NCBI RefSeq assembly: GCF_001563285.1
Contig: NZ_CP005188.1
Span: 625,501 to 689,500, forward strand
Length of the DNA stretch: 64,000 bases
Direction: 5' to 3'
DNA from: Sphingobium sp. MI1205
GTDB lineage: Bacteria > Pseudomonadota > Alphaproteobacteria > Sphingomonadales > Sphingomonadaceae
Part shown: positions 17,963 to 26,431 of the stretch, one piece after another
How the letters are laid out: every line of letters begins with the position of its first letter
Position numbering within the stretch: position 1 is the stretch's first letter
Position numbers and translations under genes: made by a program
Notes under the pieces: model-generated
Database searches by the model: none
Seen by the model: the letters and a program-made list of their open reading frames with translations, nothing else
What the model was told of the DNA's origin: nothing

Positions 17963-19186
17963 ATGAAGCGCAGCTGGTTGATCAAGATGACGCGGGCGCC
18001 GGTGGGTGCGCTGTCCAGGGTTATAATGTCTCTTCCCATGCCCGACGCGGTCTATTGCGAGCTGGTCACGGCATTGTTTCACATGCGGTTGCCGATAGCC
18101 GGCATGGGCATCCTGTTCGGCCTGGCTGGCATGACAGTTTACATGGAAAATGGCGTTGTCGTCATTGGCCTTGTTACGGCGGCTGCGGTCGTGGTCACCA
18201 TCGCGCGGTTGATCCTGCTGACCGCCTACCGCCGGGAAGCGCATCGAACCGTCCTGACCGTTGAGCGGGTGCGGCAATGGGAACGGCGCTACGCCATGGG
18301 CAGCTATGCCTTTGCGGCGCTGCTGGGCGCGTTCAGCGCAACGGTGCTCGCCATGCATTCGCCGCTCGATCATCTTGTAGCGGTCAGCCTGATCTTCACC
18401 TTCGGCGCGGGGATCGTTTCGCGCATCGGGGGCAGGCCGCGTATCTGCGTGATCAGCCTGCTGCTGGCGACGGTGCCGACCATCACTGCCCTGGCGCTGC
18501 ACGCCCGAAACCGCGACGCGGGGCCGATGCATACGGAATATTTCGTCATAGAGGCGCTGCTGGTCGCTGTCGTGACGCTGCTCAGCCTTGAATCCGTGCG
18601 CCATCTCTATCGTTCGGATGTGGAGCGCCTGATCGCGAAGCATGACCTCGCCGATCTCGTGCGGCAGGATGCGCTGACCGGACTTCCCAACCGACTGCTT
18701 CTCAGGGAGCGTTTTCAGAACAGCCTGAGCGTCACTGCGTCGAAGGACAGCCAACTGGCGGTCCATTTCCTCGATCTGGACGGGTTCAAGATCATCAATG
18801 ATCGTCATGGCCATCCCATGGGCGATGCGGTCCTGCGTGAGGTGTCCGTCCGGTTGCGGTCGATCGTGCGGTCGGTGGATACGGTCGCCCGGATCGGGGG
18901 CGATGAATTCATCGTCGTGCAGGAAGGCGTCCAGCACGAAGGCGAGGCCGAGATGCTGGCCCGCCGCATCATCAAGCAGTTGAGCGCTCCCTATCGGTTG
19001 ATGGACGAGACTATCAGCATATCCGTCAGCATCGGCATAGCGATGGCGCCGCGACATGGCGTGGACCTGGAGCATCTGACCGCCTGCGCCGACGCTGCGC
19101 TCTATCGATCCAAGCGAGGCGGCAAGGCCCAACTCTATTTCTGCACACAGGAAGATGTCGCCAATGCGGGGCGCGCTGTCGCCTGA
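17963..19186 (+). CDS. Membrane-bound diguanylate cyclase (GGDEF)
   Basis: A 407-residue protein that makes cyclic di-GMP. About five or six hydrophobic helices occupy residues 15-205 and match no sensor family I can name. A short linker leads to a GGDEF domain (about residues 225-390) with DALTGLPNR, DLDGFKIINDRHGH and an intact active site RIGGDEF. An allosteric I-site RxxD (RSVD) sits five residues before the GGDEF, so product inhibition is expected. No EAL domain follows. The start at 17963 is preferred over an upstream start at 17888 that lacks a membrane-protein-like N-terminus. Confidence 0.92.
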   Translation: MKRSWLIKMTRAPVGALSRVIMSLPMPDAVYCELVTALFHMRLPIAGMGILFGLAGMTVYMENGVVVIGLVTAAAVVVTIARLILLTAYRREAHRTVLTVERVRQWERRYAMGSYAFAALLGAFSATVLAMHSPLDHLVAVSLIFTFGAGIVSRIGGRPRICVISLLLATVPTITALALHARNRDAGPMHTEYFVIEALLVAVVTLLSLESVRHLYRSDVERLIAKHDLADLVRQDALTGLPNRLLLRERFQNSLSVTASKDSQLAVHFLDLDGFKIINDRHGHPMGDAVLREVSVRLRSIVRSVDTVARIGGDEFIVVQEGVQHEGEAEMLARRIIKQLSAPYRLMDETISISVSIGIAMAPRHGVDLEHLTACADAALYRSKRGGKAQLYFCTQEDVANAGRAVA

Positions 19187-19192
19187 TCCCGC

Positions 19193-19786
19193 CTAGCCTT
19201 CCTTGAACGCGCCTTCAAAGGCGAATTGATCGACTGGTTTGCGGCCGCTGGGTTCTTCCCGTGCCTGTAGCGCTTCGGGCAGCATCGACTTTTCTCCACG
19301 GCGACCGATTGCGATCGCGGCCTCGATGCGAAAGCGCTCGGGCAGTCGCAGCACTGTTCGCGCGGCGTCCATGTCGATGCCGGCCATTCCGTGGCTGTGA
19401 TAGCCCATACGTGTGGCTTGAAGCGCAAGCTGCGCCCATGCGGCGCCGGCATCGAAGGAATGGCTGTGCGACGGCTTTGCCTCGCCCGGCTTCATTTCCA
19501 TCAAACTGTCGGAAATAACGTAGATCAGGACCGAAGCGTTGCGCGCCCAGGCTTGATTGAACGGCAGCAGGGCGCTCAGGAACGGATCGAAGGTCTCCGA
19601 CCCTCGATGGGCATAGAGAAAGCGCCACGGCTGATAGTTGAAGGCCGATGGCGCCCATCGCGCCGCTTCGAACAGGGTTTCCAGGTCCTGCTGGGGCATT
19701 GGCGAGCCGTCAAAGGCGCGCGGCGACCATCGCTCGATGAAGAGGGGTTCAATGGCCCGATCCGCAATACGGGGATTGCTGGTCAT
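19193..19786 (-). CDS. Nitroreductase family FMN-dependent oxidoreductase
   Basis: A 197-residue nitroreductase-fold protein. The FMN-binding N-terminus is visible as RWSPRAFDGSPMP and the typical FEAARWAPSAFNYQPWRF segment; GYHSHGMAGID and FRIEAAIAIGRRG form the rest of the cofactor pocket. Members reduce nitro groups, quinones or flavins with NAD(P)H; the natural substrate is not predictable. It is convergent with the diguanylate cyclase and divergent from the homogentisate operon. Confidence 0.92.
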   Translation of the reverse strand: MTSNPRIADRAIEPLFIERWSPRAFDGSPMPQQDLETLFEAARWAPSAFNYQPWRFLYAHRGSETFDPFLSALLPFNQAWARNASVLIYVISDSLMEMKPGEAKPSHSHSFDAGAAWAQLALQATRMGYHSHGMAGIDMDAARTVLRLPERFRIEAAIAIGRRGEKSMLPEALQAREEPSGRKPVDQFAFEGAFKEG

Positions 19787-20000
19787 GATAATCTCATCTG
19801 CATCGGGCTTTTATGGAGAAGGCTTGGTTCAAGATCAACATGATGCCGGTCTCTTGCTCCCCGGCGAAATGCGACGCTGGAGTTGGTTGCCTCAGGTGAT
19901 ATCGTGGGGCAGCGATCACGTTGGGCAAGTGCCAGCCATTTCGCGACATGGAGAGGAGGGCTATGATGACATCCCCTATCCACGGCGGGTTGAGAGACAC

Positions 20001-20639
20001 ATGCTGAAGCTGCACGGCTACTGGCGCTCGGGAACCAGCTACCGCGTCCGCATTGCGCTCAATCTCAAAGGGATCGCCTATGAACAGGTGGCGCTTGATC
20101 TGCGGAAAGGGAAGCAGCGGTCGCCCGAATATCTGCGGCTTCAACCGCAGGGGCTGGTTCCCGCGCTGGAGACAGACGGGGGAGAAGTGCTGATCCAGTC
20201 GCCCGCCATTCTGGAGTGGTTGGAGGAGAGCTATCCTGTCCCCCCGCTGCTGCCCGCCAATGCCAAGGAGCGCGCCACCGTGCGCGCCATGGCGGCAATC
20301 ATCGGTTGCGATGTCCACCCACTGAACAATCTGCGTGTTCTGACCATGTTGCGGCAGGAAATGGGGATGGATGCCAGCGCGGTCAGCGGCTGGGCCGCGC
20401 GCTGGATCGGTGCTGGCTTCATCGCACTGGAAACCATGGTGGCGCAGCATGGCGGGCGGCTCGCCTATGGCGACGCGCCTAGCCTCGTGGACGTCTATCT
20501 GGTTCCACAAATCTATTCGGCGGAGCGGTTCGGCGTCGATCTTTCGCCTTTTCCGCGTCTGACCGCTGCCGCCGCCGCGGCTCGCGCCTTGCCAGCCTTT
20601 GTTGCCGCCGATCCGGCGAACCAGCCCGGCGCGGACTGA
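20001..20639 (+). CDS. maiA: Maleylacetoacetate isomerase (zeta-class GST)
   Basis: Isomerises maleylacetoacetate to fumarylacetoacetate with glutathione, the middle step of homogentisate breakdown. The 212-residue protein starts [20 protein letters not shown], which contains the zeta-class catalytic [15 protein letters not shown] motif (here [11 protein letters not shown]). The GSH site [11 protein letters not shown] follows, and the C-terminal helical domain has [12 protein letters not shown]. It is the first gene of maiA-hmgA-fahA. About 210 bp separate it from the divergent nitroreductase; I see no clear operator there. Confidence 0.95.
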   Translation: MLKLHGYWRSGTSYRVRIALNLKGIAYEQVALDLRKGKQRSPEYLRLQPQGLVPALETDGGEVLIQSPAILEWLEESYPVPPLLPANAKERATVRAMAAIIGCDVHPLNNLRVLTMLRQEMGMDASAVSGWAARWIGAGFIALETMVAQHGGRLAYGDAPSLVDVYLVPQIYSAERFGVDLSPFPRLTAAAAAARALPAFVAADPANQPGAD

Positions 20640-20745
20640 ACGGCGGAAAAGACACCCGCGCTGGATGGGGGATGATGTCTCGTTCAAGGAAGAATGCTAT
20701 TCCGGTTGTGGAAGCCATCGCCCGGGCACGGCGGGAGAGAAAGTC

Positions 20746-22035
20746 ATGAGCGGCTATCAACCCGGATTTCTCAGTCATTTCGCCACGGAGGCGATTGAAG
20801 GCGCGCTGCCGGTCGGACGAAATAGCCCGCAGCGCCCGGCGTTTGGACTTTACGCGGAGCAGTTCAGCACCACCGCCTTCACCATGCCGCGCGCCCAGAA
20901 CCGGCGCAGTTGGCTGTACCGGATGCGGCCGACGGCGGCCCATCGCCCGTTCGAGCTGGTTGATCTTGCGCCCAATCTATGCAGTGCGCCCTTTTCCGAT
21001 GACCCGGTCAGTCCCAATCGCCTGCGCTGGGATGCGCAGCCATTTCCGGCGGCCAGCGTCGATTGGGTCGAGGGACTCTTTACCTATGGCGGCAATGGCG
21101 ATGTCGGCCTCAACGCCGGGATCGGCATTCATGTCTACACGGCCAACCGCTCGATGGAGCGCCGTGTGTTCCAGTCGAGCGATGGCGAACTGCTGATCGT
21201 GCCGCAGCTCGGCACGCTGCACATCATAACGGAGCTGGGCCGGCTGGACGTACCGTTGGGCCATATTGCGCTGATCCCACGGGGTTTGCGTTTTGCTGTC
21301 GCGCTTGATGGGGAAGCGCGCGGCTATGTCTGCGAAAATTACGGCGCGCCCTTCCAGTTGCCAGAGCTGGGGCCGATAGGGTCCAACGGCCTCGCCAGTC
21401 CCCGCGACTTCGAAACGCCGCTGGCCTGGTTCGAGGATGTCGAGGGCGAGCATGAGGTCATCCAGAAATTCCAGGGCCGCCTGTGGCGCACGATGCTCGA
21501 TCATTCGCCCTTCGACGTTGTCGCCTGGCACGGCAACAGCGCGCCTTGCCGATATGATCTGGCGCGCTTCAATACGATGGGCACGGTCAGTTTCGACCAT
21601 CCCGATCCTTCCATCTTCACGGTGCTGACCAGTCCCAGCGAAATCCACGGCACAGCAAATTGCGACTTCGTGATCTTCCCCCCGCGCTGGATGGTGGCGG
21701 AGGATAGCTTCCGCCCGCCCTGGTTCCATCGCAATGTGATGAGCGAATATATGGGCCTGATCCACGGCGTCTATGATGCGAAGGAGGGCGGCGGGTTCGA
21801 AGGGGGTGGGGCCAGCCTGCACAATCAGATGAACGGTCATGGGCCGGATGTGGAAACGACGCGCAAGGCGATGACGGAGCAGCTCGCGCCCCACAGGATC
21901 GACAACACGCTGGCCTTCATGTTCGAAAGCCGTTGGGTCATCCGCCCGACCGCCGCCGCCATGGCTCTTCCCACGCTTCAGCCCGACTATGACCAATGTT
22001 GGGATGGCTTCCCCAAGGCTCAGCTGCCCCGATGA
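20746..22035 (+). CDS. hmgA: Homogentisate 1,2-dioxygenase
   Basis: Iron(II) dioxygenase that opens the ring of homogentisate, the central intermediate of tyrosine and phenylalanine catabolism. The product is 429 residues from the ATG at 20746, preceded by GGGAGAGAA. The iron-site region is present: [20 protein letters not shown] with its histidine and glutamate, and [10 protein letters not shown]. The N-terminus ([20 protein letters not shown]) is typical. The stop overlaps the fahA start by 4 bp (ATGA), so translation is coupled. Confidence 0.97.
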   Translation: MSGYQPGFLSHFATEAIEGALPVGRNSPQRPAFGLYAEQFSTTAFTMPRAQNRRSWLYRMRPTAAHRPFELVDLAPNLCSAPFSDDPVSPNRLRWDAQPFPAASVDWVEGLFTYGGNGDVGLNAGIGIHVYTANRSMERRVFQSSDGELLIVPQLGTLHIITELGRLDVPLGHIALIPRGLRFAVALDGEARGYVCENYGAPFQLPELGPIGSNGLASPRDFETPLAWFEDVEGEHEVIQKFQGRLWRTMLDHSPFDVVAWHGNSAPCRYDLARFNTMGTVSFDHPDPSIFTVLTSPSEIHGTANCDFVIFPPRWMVAEDSFRPPWFHRNVMSEYMGLIHGVYDAKEGGGFEGGGASLHNQMNGHGPDVETTRKAMTEQLAPHRIDNTLAFMFESRWVIRPTAAAMALPTLQPDYDQCWDGFPKAQLPR

Positions 22036-23327
22036 CCCGGATTGACGAAACCCACGACCCGCGCGCCTCCTCCTGGGTGGAGGGGGCCGACACCCATCCC
22101 CAATTCCCGGTGCAGAATCTGCCGCTCGGCATCTTCTCTCCGGGGGAGGGCAGCCGCCCGCGCGGCGGCATGGCGATCGGCGATCAGATACTGGACCTTG
22201 GGATGGTCGCCTCCCTACTGGACGGCCTTGCCGCTGAAGCTGCGCGGATCGCTGATGCGCCTTCGCTCAATGCTTTGTTTGCGGACGGCAACGCACATGC
22301 GGATGCTTTGCGCGGGGGCGTGTTCGCCCTGCTGACCGATGCAGACAGGGCCGATGCCGTACGCCCGGCACTAAGCGCCGCCGCCGCCGCCACCTTGCAT
22401 CTGCCGTTCGTCGTTGGAGACTACACCGATTTCTACAGCGGCATCCACCATGCGGAAAATGTGGGTCGGCTGTTCCGGCCCGATAATCCCCTGCTGCCCA
22501 ACTATAAATATGTGCCGATCGGCTATCATGGCCGGGCGTCCTCGATCCGTCCCAGCGGCGGCACGTTCGCCCGTCCGCACGGCCAGCGCAAGGCCCCCGA
22601 TGCCGACGCACCGGTCTTCGGCCCGACCCGGCGGCTCGACTATGAGCTGGAAATGGCGATCTGGATCGGCAAGGGCAACAGCCTTGGCCAGCCTGTTCCG
22701 ATCGGGCAAGCGGACGCGCATATTGCGGGCCTCTCGATCCTCAACGACTGGTCGGCGCGTGATCTTCAAGCGTGGGAATCTCAGCCGCTTGGGCCTTTCC
22801 TGGCAAAGAGCTTCTATTCAACGGTATCGCCCTGGCTCGTGACGTCCGCCGCGCTCCAGCCGTTCAGGATAGCGCAGCCCGCCCGGCCCGAAGGCGATCC
22901 CGCACCGCTGCCCTATCTGTTCGATGCGCAGGATCAGGCACAGGGCGCTTATGCCGTGACCATGGAGGTCCACCTGCTGACCGCTGCCATGCGCGGAGCG
23001 GGTGAAGCGCCATTCCGCCTCAGCCGGGGGCCGATGACGGCGATGTATTGGACCGCCGCGCAGCTCGTCGCGCATCATAGCGTCAATGGGTGCAACCTCA
23101 ATCCAGGCGACCTGCTCGGCACCGGCACGCTGTCTGGAGCGGAGCGCGAAAGCCTGGGCAGCCTGCTGGAACTGACGAAGGGCGGCAAGACTGGCATTGC
23201 CCTGCCTAATGGCGAACGGCGCACCTTTCTGCTCGACGGCGATGAGATCATCATAACCGCCATGGCGCAGGCAAAGGGCTATCGCAGCATCGGATTTGGC
23301 GAATGCCGCGCGCGCATTGCGGGGTAG
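22032..23327 (+). CDS. fahA: Fumarylacetoacetase
   Basis: Hydrolyses fumarylacetoacetate to fumarate and acetoacetate, the last step of the pathway. The 431-residue product has an N-terminal SH3-like domain and a C-terminal metal-dependent hydrolase fold. Family segments are visible: [56 protein letters not shown], and [11 protein letters not shown]. The start overlaps the hmgA stop. With maiA and hmgA the set should convert homogentisate fully; the hppD gene that makes homogentisate is not in the window. Confidence 0.97.
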   Translation: MTRIDETHDPRASSWVEGADTHPQFPVQNLPLGIFSPGEGSRPRGGMAIGDQILDLGMVASLLDGLAAEAARIADAPSLNALFADGNAHADALRGGVFALLTDADRADAVRPALSAAAAATLHLPFVVGDYTDFYSGIHHAENVGRLFRPDNPLLPNYKYVPIGYHGRASSIRPSGGTFARPHGQRKAPDADAPVFGPTRRLDYELEMAIWIGKGNSLGQPVPIGQADAHIAGLSILNDWSARDLQAWESQPLGPFLAKSFYSTVSPWLVTSAALQPFRIAQPARPEGDPAPLPYLFDAQDQAQGAYAVTMEVHLLTAAMRGAGEAPFRLSRGPMTAMYWTAAQLVAHHSVNGCNLNPGDLLGTGTLSGAERESLGSLLELTKGGKTGIALPNGERRTFLLDGDEIIITAMAQAKGYRSIGFGECRARIAG

Positions 23328-23356
23328 AGGGTTGACGGGGTCAGTGCGGCCGCCCG

Positions 23357-24106
23357 TCACGCCGGAAGGACGAACTCAATCGGCGCTGTGAACTCAATGC
23401 GGTCGCCAGCCAGACCGGAAGGGGCTTTGGGAAAGGGCGACGCGCGCCGCATCATGGCTGCGGCCTCTTCGTCCAACGAACTATGGCCTGAACTCCGCAC
23501 AACCATCCCCTCGATCAGCGTGCCCGCGCGATCGATGACGAAGCGCACCTGCACCCGTCCTTCCTCCCGCCGCATGCGGGCGCGGCGGGGGTAAATCTTG
23601 TGGGCGTAGAGCCATGAACGGATCTTGGCCGCATAGCTGTAGCTCTTGCCCGATGGTGCGCTGACATCCAGCCTATCCGCCGCGCCCTTGCGCGCCGCGG
23701 GCGGGGGTGCGGACGGCGTTTGTGCAGCGGCGGGTTCATCCGGCCCCGGCGCAAGGTCCGCCACGCTCACTGGCATCGCCGCCGCCAGACTGGTCGGCAT
23801 GACGATCTGTGGTGTCGGGAGAGGAATGGCTTCAACGGCAGGCGGCTGGTTCAGCCTGATCCTCTTGGGCGTGGGCGAGGTGCGCGCGGCCGCCTGGGGG
23901 CTGGTCGTTGCGGTATCCGCTTTCTCCTCGCCGGTCGTCACACCTCGCGTCACAGCCAGCGACAGTACTGTTAGCGCGGGCGACTCCACCCTGCGATGGC
24001 CGCGCCCCGCGCCCAGGTTCAGGAGGGCCGCCACCAGCAGCGCATTGACCAGCAGCGAAGCCGCCGCAGGCCCGCTCATCCGCAATGACAACGGCCTCCC
24101 CGTCAT
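23357..24106 (-). CDS. TonB-family energy transducer
   Basis: A 249-residue periplasm-spanning protein that would pass proton-motive force from ExbBD to outer-membrane receptors. One N-terminal membrane anchor (AASLLVNALLVAALLNLGAG) is followed by a proline- and alanine-rich linker (about residues 55-150). The C-terminal TonB domain is about residues 160-249 (YPRRARMRREEGRVQVRFVI, then SSGHSSLDEEAAAMM). No exbB/exbD is adjacent. It lies directly downstream of a receptor relic and the acylase/receptor pair, all leftward, which suggests it once served that receptor. Confidence 0.9.
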   Translation of the reverse strand: MTGRPLSLRMSGPAAASLLVNALLVAALLNLGAGRGHRRVESPALTVLSLAVTRGVTTGEEKADTATTSPQAAARTSPTPKRIRLNQPPAVEAIPLPTPQIVMPTSLAAAMPVSVADLAPGPDEPAAAQTPSAPPPAARKGAADRLDVSAPSGKSYSYAAKIRSWLYAHKIYPRRARMRREEGRVQVRFVIDRAGTLIEGMVVRSSGHSSLDEEAAAMMRRASPFPKAPSGLAGDRIEFTAPIEFVLPA

Positions 24107-24108
24107 GG

Positions 24109-24243
24109 TCAGAAACTGTTCGCCACGGTGAATTTGAAGCTCTGCCCCTCGGCCGCGAGCGCGGAAAGATGGCGGCGATAATATTTGCCGAACAGATTAT
24201 CCGCCGCGATGCGGAACTCGAACCCCTTGGCCGGACCGAAAGC
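24109..24243 (-). pseudogene. C-terminal relic of a TonB-dependent receptor
   Basis: A frame ending at 24109 reads FGPAKGFEFRIAADNLFGKY, then YRRHLSALAAEGQSFKFTVANSF. This is a typical last beta-hairpin of a TonB-dependent receptor, including the NLF-KYYR motif and the terminal phenylalanine. No plug or barrel precedes it; the upstream sequence is the end of the acylase gene (stop at 24260). It is a leftover of a deleted receptor gene that was once next to the tonB-family gene. Confidence 0.75.
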
Positions 24244-24259
24244 CGTTCGGGAAGGTTCG

Positions 24260-26356
24260 TCAGAAGGCGTGCTTCTCCTCCAGATGCTTTTCGACATCGG
24301 CGCGGGCGATCCAGAGTGTGCGGAACTTCTTCTCGCTCAGCAATTGCAACTGATCGCTATTGTGCTTCGATCCGGGCTGACTGCTATTGCCATAGCTCAT
24401 CAGGCCCACCGCCTTCATCGGCGTGCCGAACTCGACCATCGACACCCATGTTTCGCCATGGACGGGCGTGCGCTCGCCATTTTTCATGGCACCCCATGTG
24501 ATCGTGCGAAATACGCCCGTGTTGCCGAACCCGCCATTGGCCGGCACGCTGACATCGCCGATATGAAAACGCGACACATCGCCATAGGACCGGTCGATGG
24601 CGCCGTATAATTGCCTGGTCTTGCCCACCGCCTGCTTCAGCATGGCGACGGCTGCCGCCGGATCTTTCAGTCCGCGCGGGGTTTCCAGCGGATCGTCGAG
24701 CGTCCATTTGACGGCGTAATTCGACTGGTCGGTGAAATTCCTGGGTGAAAAGATTCCGGCCCAGGTCTCGAACAACAAAGCCGCCCGGCTATCGGGTTCG
24801 AAACGGTGATCCCACGCCTTGAGCAGTGCCACCGCAGCCTGAACGTCGGCATCGGCCGAACCTGCGGCAGCCGCCAGCAGCTCGGGCAGCATCCGCTCCG
24901 CCATCAACGATGTGGTCGTCACCTTGCGCGCCACGAAATCGTCAAAGCTGATCTTGTCCGTCCTGGTCATCAGCTTGACCGACAGCTGGGCGCGCTGGCT
25001 CATCGGCCCGACTGGCGCGACATAGGCGGGATAGCTTTTGGGATCGAGCGCCCGAGGCCAGGTGGCTAGCCATGGCGGATCATTGGCATTCTGTACGAAA
25101 CCGGTCGCTGGATCGAGCAGCTTGGGCATCTCGTCATAGCTGTGGACGTCCTTCCACAGCGTTTTCGATGTGTCGCCAGCGACGGGGGCAGACCAATATT
25201 TGAGGTCGCCCGCATCATGCTTGGGGAGCAGGCCGTTGTCGAGATAGAGGATGTGGCCCGCGCGGTCCGCATAGATGATGTTGAACATCACCACCTGCAT
25301 CCTGCGCAGCGCCTTTTCGAACGTCGCCCAGTCGCGCGCCTTGCCCATGTCGAGATATTGCTGGAGCACGCCCGGCCGATCGAGTCCGGCGACCTTGAGC
25401 GCGATCGTCGTCTTGCCGTCGGGCAGGGTGAATACCGGGCCATGGACTGTGCTCTTCTGCTCAAAGTTGACCGTCTTCGTCGTGCCGTCGCCTTGCTTTA
25501 CCTTGTAACTCTTCACGACCGACTTGAACGGCCGGGTCTTGCCGTCGAAACGATAGCCGCTGCCTTCCAGCGTCAGCTTGTAGCTGGTGAAGCCCAGCAG
25601 CGTGTTGACCGTGTTGGTGAAGCCCAGATCATTGTTGAAGGCGAAGCGCAGTACCGGCAAGCCGACCTGCGTCGCGCCATAGATGGCCATGCCCGGCGCC
25701 GTGATCTGCGCCTCGTAATAAGTAAGCTGGCTGGGCGCCCAGGGCAGGTGCGGATTGGCGAGCAGCATCGCCTTGCCGCTGGCCGAGCGGGACGGTGCGA
25801 CGGCCCAGGCGTTGGAACCGCCCGCTTCGTTGATCGACGGATCGGCCAGCACCTTTCGGTCGGACGCGATATAGCCGAAATTCATCAGTCGCTGCGCATG
25901 GGCGATGATGTCCACGCCCTTCAAAGGCAGCACAATCTTCACGTCGGGGTCGATCGCCTCGGGATGAGCCGCCGCATAGGCATTCACCCCGGCTGCGAAT
26001 GCGTCGAGATTTTTCTGCATCTGGGGCGTCTGGCGCCTGAACCACAGGGCGGAGCGTTCCGGCACGTCATTGGCGACCAGCCATTTGTCCTGCTTTTCAT
26101 ATTTTTCGCCCCAATATTCAGCGGCGCGGGCGCGGCTTTCGCCATACATGCGCAGCAGCAGATTTCCATGGCTTTGCGCCTGGGCGTAACCAAAGCCGTA
26201 AAAGCCGCCTTCCTCCGTCTTGGCGTAGATATGCGGCACGCCAAAACTGTCCCACAAAATCTCGCCCCCGCCCCATTTGGCCGTAGGCGCTGCGACCGAT
26301 GCGGTCATCGCGGTGGAAGCGGCCAGCGTCGCCAGCCAGATCGTCATGTGGCGCAT
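24260..26356 (-). CDS. Penicillin acylase family (Ntn) hydrolase, possible AHL acylase
   Basis: A 698-residue exported precursor that should self-cleave into two chains and hydrolyse an amide. A signal peptide (about residues 1-22, ending SVAA) precedes the alpha chain. The autocatalytic nucleophile is S181 in EAGGSNAWAVAPSRS. Further family segments are LLANPHLPW, GLPVLRFAFNNDLGFTNTV, and FNIIYADRAGHILYLDNG. Relatives cleave penicillins, acyl-homoserine lactones or siderophore precursors; the substrate cannot be told. It lies 75 bp downstream of the STN-type receptor on the same strand, so the substrate may be what that receptor imports or senses. Confidence 0.92.
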   Translation of the reverse strand: MRHMTIWLATLAASTAMTASVAAPTAKWGGGEILWDSFGVPHIYAKTEEGGFYGFGYAQAQSHGNLLLRMYGESRARAAEYWGEKYEKQDKWLVANDVPERSALWFRRQTPQMQKNLDAFAAGVNAYAAAHPEAIDPDVKIVLPLKGVDIIAHAQRLMNFGYIASDRKVLADPSINEAGGSNAWAVAPSRSASGKAMLLANPHLPWAPSQLTYYEAQITAPGMAIYGATQVGLPVLRFAFNNDLGFTNTVNTLLGFTSYKLTLEGSGYRFDGKTRPFKSVVKSYKVKQGDGTTKTVNFEQKSTVHGPVFTLPDGKTTIALKVAGLDRPGVLQQYLDMGKARDWATFEKALRRMQVVMFNIIYADRAGHILYLDNGLLPKHDAGDLKYWSAPVAGDTSKTLWKDVHSYDEMPKLLDPATGFVQNANDPPWLATWPRALDPKSYPAYVAPVGPMSQRAQLSVKLMTRTDKISFDDFVARKVTTTSLMAERMLPELLAAAAGSADADVQAAVALLKAWDHRFEPDSRAALLFETWAGIFSPRNFTDQSNYAVKWTLDDPLETPRGLKDPAAAVAMLKQAVGKTRQLYGAIDRSYGDVSRFHIGDVSVPANGGFGNTGVFRTITWGAMKNGERTPVHGETWVSMVEFGTPMKAVGLMSYGNSSQPGSKHNSDQLQLLSEKKFRTLWIARADVEKHLEEKHAF

Positions 26357-26431
26357 CGCAATCAGTCTCCCGTCAATGCAGAAAAATGCGCCGCCCCTGA
26401 AATGCTGGGGCGGCGCGCAGTCGGTGATGGA

